NCBI GenBank assembly: GCA_946811695.1
Contig: OX328123.1
Location: 35,817,660-35,881,659, forward strand
Direction of reading: 5' to 3'
Length of the DNA stretch: 64,000 bases
DNA from: Gonocerus acuteangulatus
Taxonomy: Eukaryota; Arthropoda; Insecta; Hemiptera; Coreidae
The translations under genes were made by a program, and so were the position numbers. The notes under the pieces were generated by a model. That model was given only the letters and a program-made list of their open reading frames with translations. It searched no databases and had not been told where the DNA came from. Positions within the stretch are counted from its first letter, which is position 1. The number at the start of each line of letters is the position of its first letter. Positions 60,283 to 64,000 of this stretch are shown here, in pieces.

Positions 60283-60415
60283 AGCGCGGTTACTCCCTAT
60301 CTCCATAGGGAGAACCCGCTTATGAGGTTGACCTAATGACGCAATCCGGAAGTGCTGACTAGAAACTTTCACGTTTCACACCCTATAGATCACGAAAATA
60401 TAGGTGGCTAAAATT

Positions 60416-60457
<42 letters not shown>

Positions 60458-60464
60458 TATATAC

Positions 60465-60520
<56 letters not shown>

Positions 60521-60921
60521 TTATATATATGCTTGTCAGTTCGCGCTCCTGACGGCTCAAAAATGGTCCGATTTTGATGAACTTTGGCACAAAAATCTGT
60601 CTTCTAATTTGAAAGGCAATATTCGATGGGACAACGTCAATGAGAGGTATAAGCGCTTAAAACTTAAAAAAAAGTGTTTGTTTTGTTGTTTTGAAATGGT
60701 TTTTCTCTTTCTTTATCTCACTTTTTAATTGGTTGTTTCTAGTTTTAAATTGCATTTATCAGTAAAATTAGTACTGTAGTAAAATAAGCTAACAAACGGT
60801 GAAAGGTATTGGTAATAAGTTTGGAGTGGCTGTGGTAATCATGATGGCAGTGGCTGTCAGTTTCCTGTGATTTGTGATGCTAATCTATTCCATTTCTTCA
60901 AGAAGTTCCTGCGAGTCGGAC
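60283..60921 (+). mobile_element. HINE-like element, copy G (short)
   Basis: Left end AGCGCGGTTACTCCC with hairpin, block to TAAAATTTG, (TA)n 60418-60535, TTCGCGCTCCTGACGG, a strongly shortened core, and right end AGTTCCTGCGAGTCGGAC before T5. A deletion removed the right subterminal repeat seen in copy E. Only 639 bp. Confidence 0.82.
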
Positions 60922-61084
60922 TTTTTAATATTCTGTCTGTTCAGGTTTTTATTACTAATCCCTCCGTTTCAATTTATTTATTTATTTTTTACATTTTTTG
61001 TTTATTATAGAATTAAATGCACTTCTATTTAACATGTTTTGGTTGGTGAAACTTATTTATTCTGTGCTGAAATTTCATTTAAAA

Positions 61085-61300
61085 GGGATCTCCCGAGACA
61101 CCGCTCACGCTGTTATGTTTTGGGAATTTGATGAATGGGAAAATGCTGCTTCAACTTATCGAAAAATGTAGAAATATAGGGCGAAATTGTCATAAGTGAG
61201 CGCCAAGTGCAGCGGTGGTATGAACGATTTCGAGCGGCTTGAAGACGACTGGTGGAAGAAATATAAGCATATTCAAAATTTAGTTTCAAGATGGTCGTCC
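61085..61300 (+). pseudogene. mariner-like transposase N-terminal fragment
   Basis: FDEWENAASTYRKM in one frame and EIVISERQVQRWYERFRAA in another match the helix-turn-helix region of mariner-type transposases (E..VSER.VQRWF.RFR.G). Frameshifted, with stops. Confidence 0.7.
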
Positions 61301-61547
61301 GAAAAGGGTATTCTCAATATGACATACACTTGTTTAACACTTAATAAACGTTTTGAATTAATGTAAAAATGTAGACAACAAAAAAATACTATTTCATGTA
61401 CTTTCCTTTTAAATCTTTACAATTTAAATGTTTATCCTAGATGCTTAACTTGAAATTCTTCTTTGAAGTACTTTAAGGTTGCTGGCTGAGAAGTAAGATC
61501 TTTAGTAAAATTGTGCTGGTGTCGAAAAGTAGAGTATCATTACAGCT

Positions 61548-61576
61548 CTGAGGATGGTAGTAGGTGCTACTGAAAG
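61548..61576 (+). repeat. hammerhead-core-like hairpin
   Basis: CUGAGGA, U, G, GUAG stem with CUAC, U, GAAAG. Weaker than the other examples. Confidence 0.35.
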
Positions 61577-61611
61577 CGCTCAGAATGAAAAATAAAATTT
61601 GATGTTTATGA

Positions 61612-61920
61612 ATGTACTGGACGTATTTCATTTTACTAAATTCTTCTTCATTAATACACCGTATACGTCGGTTACGGAATGCTCTCCCGGCCCATGAAAT
61701 GTTTGCCGCAGATAATGAACTGATGGAATTAGTTATGCCATTTTTTAATTATTATATCCGGGAAGGATTTCTTTTAGCCTGCCTCAGAAATCATAGTCCA
61801 TTACTGTTAGATCTAGATATCTTCTGGCCACACGAGATCCATACCTCGTCCGCTACAGCATCCAATGGTTCCCGGAGCTACTCTAGAGAAGTGTTAACGA
61901 CATGGTTTGAACTTAGTTAA
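61612..61920 (+). other. open frame of unknown meaning
   Basis: 102 codons including LRNALPAHEMFAADNELMEL and FFNYYIREGFLLACLRNHSP. Composition is protein-like and not repeat-derived, but I recognise no family and see no splice context. Could be a transposon fragment or chance. Confidence 0.25.
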
Positions 61921-62130
61921 ATGGGTCCAGATTACTCTAAATTTACTGCCGTTCGATTCTAGATTTACGCCTCCTGTATTACAGAAAGTTAATTCATCTG
62001 TCACATGAACATTATAAATAAAAGGATTGATTATCATCGAATGTTTCTTTGGCCCAATGACAAAACCTTAATCTTCTCTGAGCATCTACAGCCTGATCAT
62101 CAGGGCCTGATGCACAATATGGCATGCTTT

Positions 62131-62274
62131 TAGCGCGGTTCCTCCCTCCCTTCATAGTGAGGAACCCCGCTTACAAGGTTGACCTCATGAAACAATCGGG
62201 AAATGCCGACTAGAAAATTTTGCGTTTCAGAACCCCTAGAGACCGAAAATGATGGTGGTTCAAATTTGAATATA

Positions 62275-62341
<67 letters not shown>
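62131..62341 (+). mobile_element. HINE-like element, copy H, left part
   Basis: Left end TAGCGCGGTTCCTCCC with hairpin (CTCCC..GTGAGGAACC), block to CAAATTTG, (TA)n 62270-62341. Then a foldback starts in the TA array; the rest of the HINE should lie beyond the window. Confidence 0.85.
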
Positions 62342-62342
<1 letters not shown>

Positions 62343-62345
<3 letters not shown>

Positions 62346-64000
62346 GGTGTCCCGTAAATGTCTAGTCATATTGTGAGGGGCGATAGAGGACCCTTAGGGG
62401 AAGAAAAAATGTTCTATGACGATTTCCCGAATTCTCGCCCATAAGGGAGAAAACGTCGTTTTATTGTTTTTTCGAGACGAACGTACTTTTTAGAAGAATA
62501 ATCGTTGTAGCTCCGTCCCAGGTGGTACTACTAAAAAGGGTCTGAAACCAATCGAAAGCTGAGTAAATTTACTATAAGACTAGTTGAGAGTAAACGTAAA
62601 AATGAATGAATGTAAGTATGTATATCTTACCAAAAGAAGGCAATTCTAAATTTCCTGACACTTTATTGATATTTCTTTCCAGCGTTACTCCACAATGGGC
62701 AGGATCTGAGATTTCCGGGTTTCAGAAAAACTTCCTCATTTAACCAGCTTTCCATTCATGTATCACAATCCTGTGTTATTGAAGTATTTGAACGATTTAA
62801 GAACAAAGGTTTTAAAAAAACATTGATCTGTGAGAAGAAAATTATATTTTTTTCTTCAATTTATTCAAAATGCTGAAGGGAAATATTTTTTTTATAAATG
62901 TTTACATGAATATTATGTAAATATTTACTTAAAAGAATAAAAAAAATTACTTCCACGGATATAAAAAAAAATCTTAAAACAGTAAATAAATAAAATACAC
63001 ATTTGTTTTGAAATTATTAATTCAGGTAACTAATACTGGGTCCAGGAGGCGGCCATTAAGGAACCCCAACCATACATTAACCTAAAAAATTACTATTTTT
63101 ACCTATATCACGCATTTGAAAACATTTTTACAGGACTATGTACATATTATTTATGAGGGATAGAATTTTTAATTACCACAACAAAAACGCATGGGCTCAG
63201 AATCCCAGTGAGTTTCACAAGCGTAGCCATCAGTATTAATTTAAGGTAAAGCATTTGTTTTCTAAATATAAGTACCTGTACAAATGTGTTCAAATGCGTG
63301 ATCTAGGTAAAAATAATAATTTTTGAGGTTAATGTATGGTTGGGGTTCCTTAATGGCCGCCTCCTGGACCCAGTATTAGTTACCCGAATTAACAAATTCA
63401 AAATAAATGTGTATTTTATTTATTTACTGCTTTAGGATTTTTTTTTATATTCGTGGAAGTAATTTTTTTTATTGTTTTAAGTAAACATTTACTTAATATT
63501 TATGTAAACATTTATAAAAATAAATATTTCCCTTCAGCTTTTTGAATAAACTGAAGAAAAAAATATAATTTTCTTTTCACAGATCCATGTTTTTTTTTAA
63601 ACTTTTGTAGTTAAACCGTTCAAATACTTCAATAACACAGGATTGTGATACATGAACGGAAAGCTGGTTAAATGAGGAAGTTTTTCTGAAACCCGGAAAT
63701 CTCAGATCCTGCCCATTGTGGAGTAACGCTGGAAAGAAATATCAATAAAATGTCAGGAAATTTAGAATTGCCTTCTTTTTGTAAGATATACATACTTACA
63801 TTCATTCATTTTTACGTTTACTCCTAACTAGTCTTATAGTAAATTTACTCAGCTTTCGATTGGTTTCACTCCCTTTCTAGTAGTACCACCTGGGACGGAG
63901 CTACAACGATTATGTTCTAAAAACCACGTTTGTCTCGATAAAACAATAAAACGACGTTTTCTCCCTTATGGGCGAAAATTCGGGAAATCGTCATAGAACA
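62343..64000. mobile_element. large foldback element with CAGGGTGTCCC end, runs off the window
   Basis: Left arm about 62343-63133, spacer about 145 bp, right arm from about 63278 to the end of the window as the complement of the left arm with few changes (for example CTCAGATCCTGCCCATTGTG, GGAGTAACGCTGGAAAGAAA). Starts CAGGGTGTCCCGTAAATG after TA. Each arm is almost 800 bp. No coding frame. About 60 bp of the right arm lie outside. Confidence 0.9.

Overview
This is eukaryotic, very AT-rich and repeat-dense DNA from a metazoan, most likely an arthropod. The reasons are spliced genes with GT-AG introns of up to about 15 kb, tRNA-derived SINEs, Penelope, I-like LINE and Ty3/gypsy retroelements, hAT and piggyBac MITEs, mariner-type transposase debris, and translated protein families typical of arthropods. 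The species cannot be fixed from the sequence.

Two host genes are solid, both on the minus strand. Enolase lies at 14393-40625: eight coding exons assemble in phase into 433 codons plus stop, with all seven introns GT-AG. An intact TRAP-delta (SSR4, translocon-associated protein) reading frame without introns lies at 9018-9536. A possible terminal exon of an unidentified protein is at 2018-2618. Glycolysis (enolase) and ER protein import (TRAP-delta) are unrelated housekeeping jobs; nothing suggests co-regulation.

Almost everything else is mobile DNA. 0-14 kb: a Helentron-like non-autonomous element (HINE) inserted in a SINE, several SINEs, LINE fragments, a piggyBac-type MITE (TTAA duplication) and a hAT-type MITE. 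14-40.6 kb: enolase, whose introns carry SINEs, (TA)n arrays, HINE copies and, in the 14.8 kb intron 1, a four-level nest: a HINE holds a Ty3/gypsy element in its (TA)n tract, the 5' LTR of that element holds another HINE, and the (TA)n tract of that HINE holds a third HINE. A 206 bp perfect palindrome sits in the same intron. 41-48.5 kb: an inverted Penelope-like composite with a GIY-YIG domain, transposase debris, SINEs, a hAT MITE with perfect 8 bp duplications, and tandem repeats. 49-64 kb: a decayed I-like LINE, a pseudogene of an uncharacterised zinc-ribbon family, mariner debris, two more HINEs and a large foldback element running off the end.

The unifying theme is a HINE family with a 5' hairpin, subterminal inverted repeats and an internal (TA)n array. 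The (TA)n arrays act as repeated landing sites for other elements. A second recurring signal is a CUGANGA-hairpin-GAAA motif resembling the hammerhead ribozyme core, found at ten places in different repeats.
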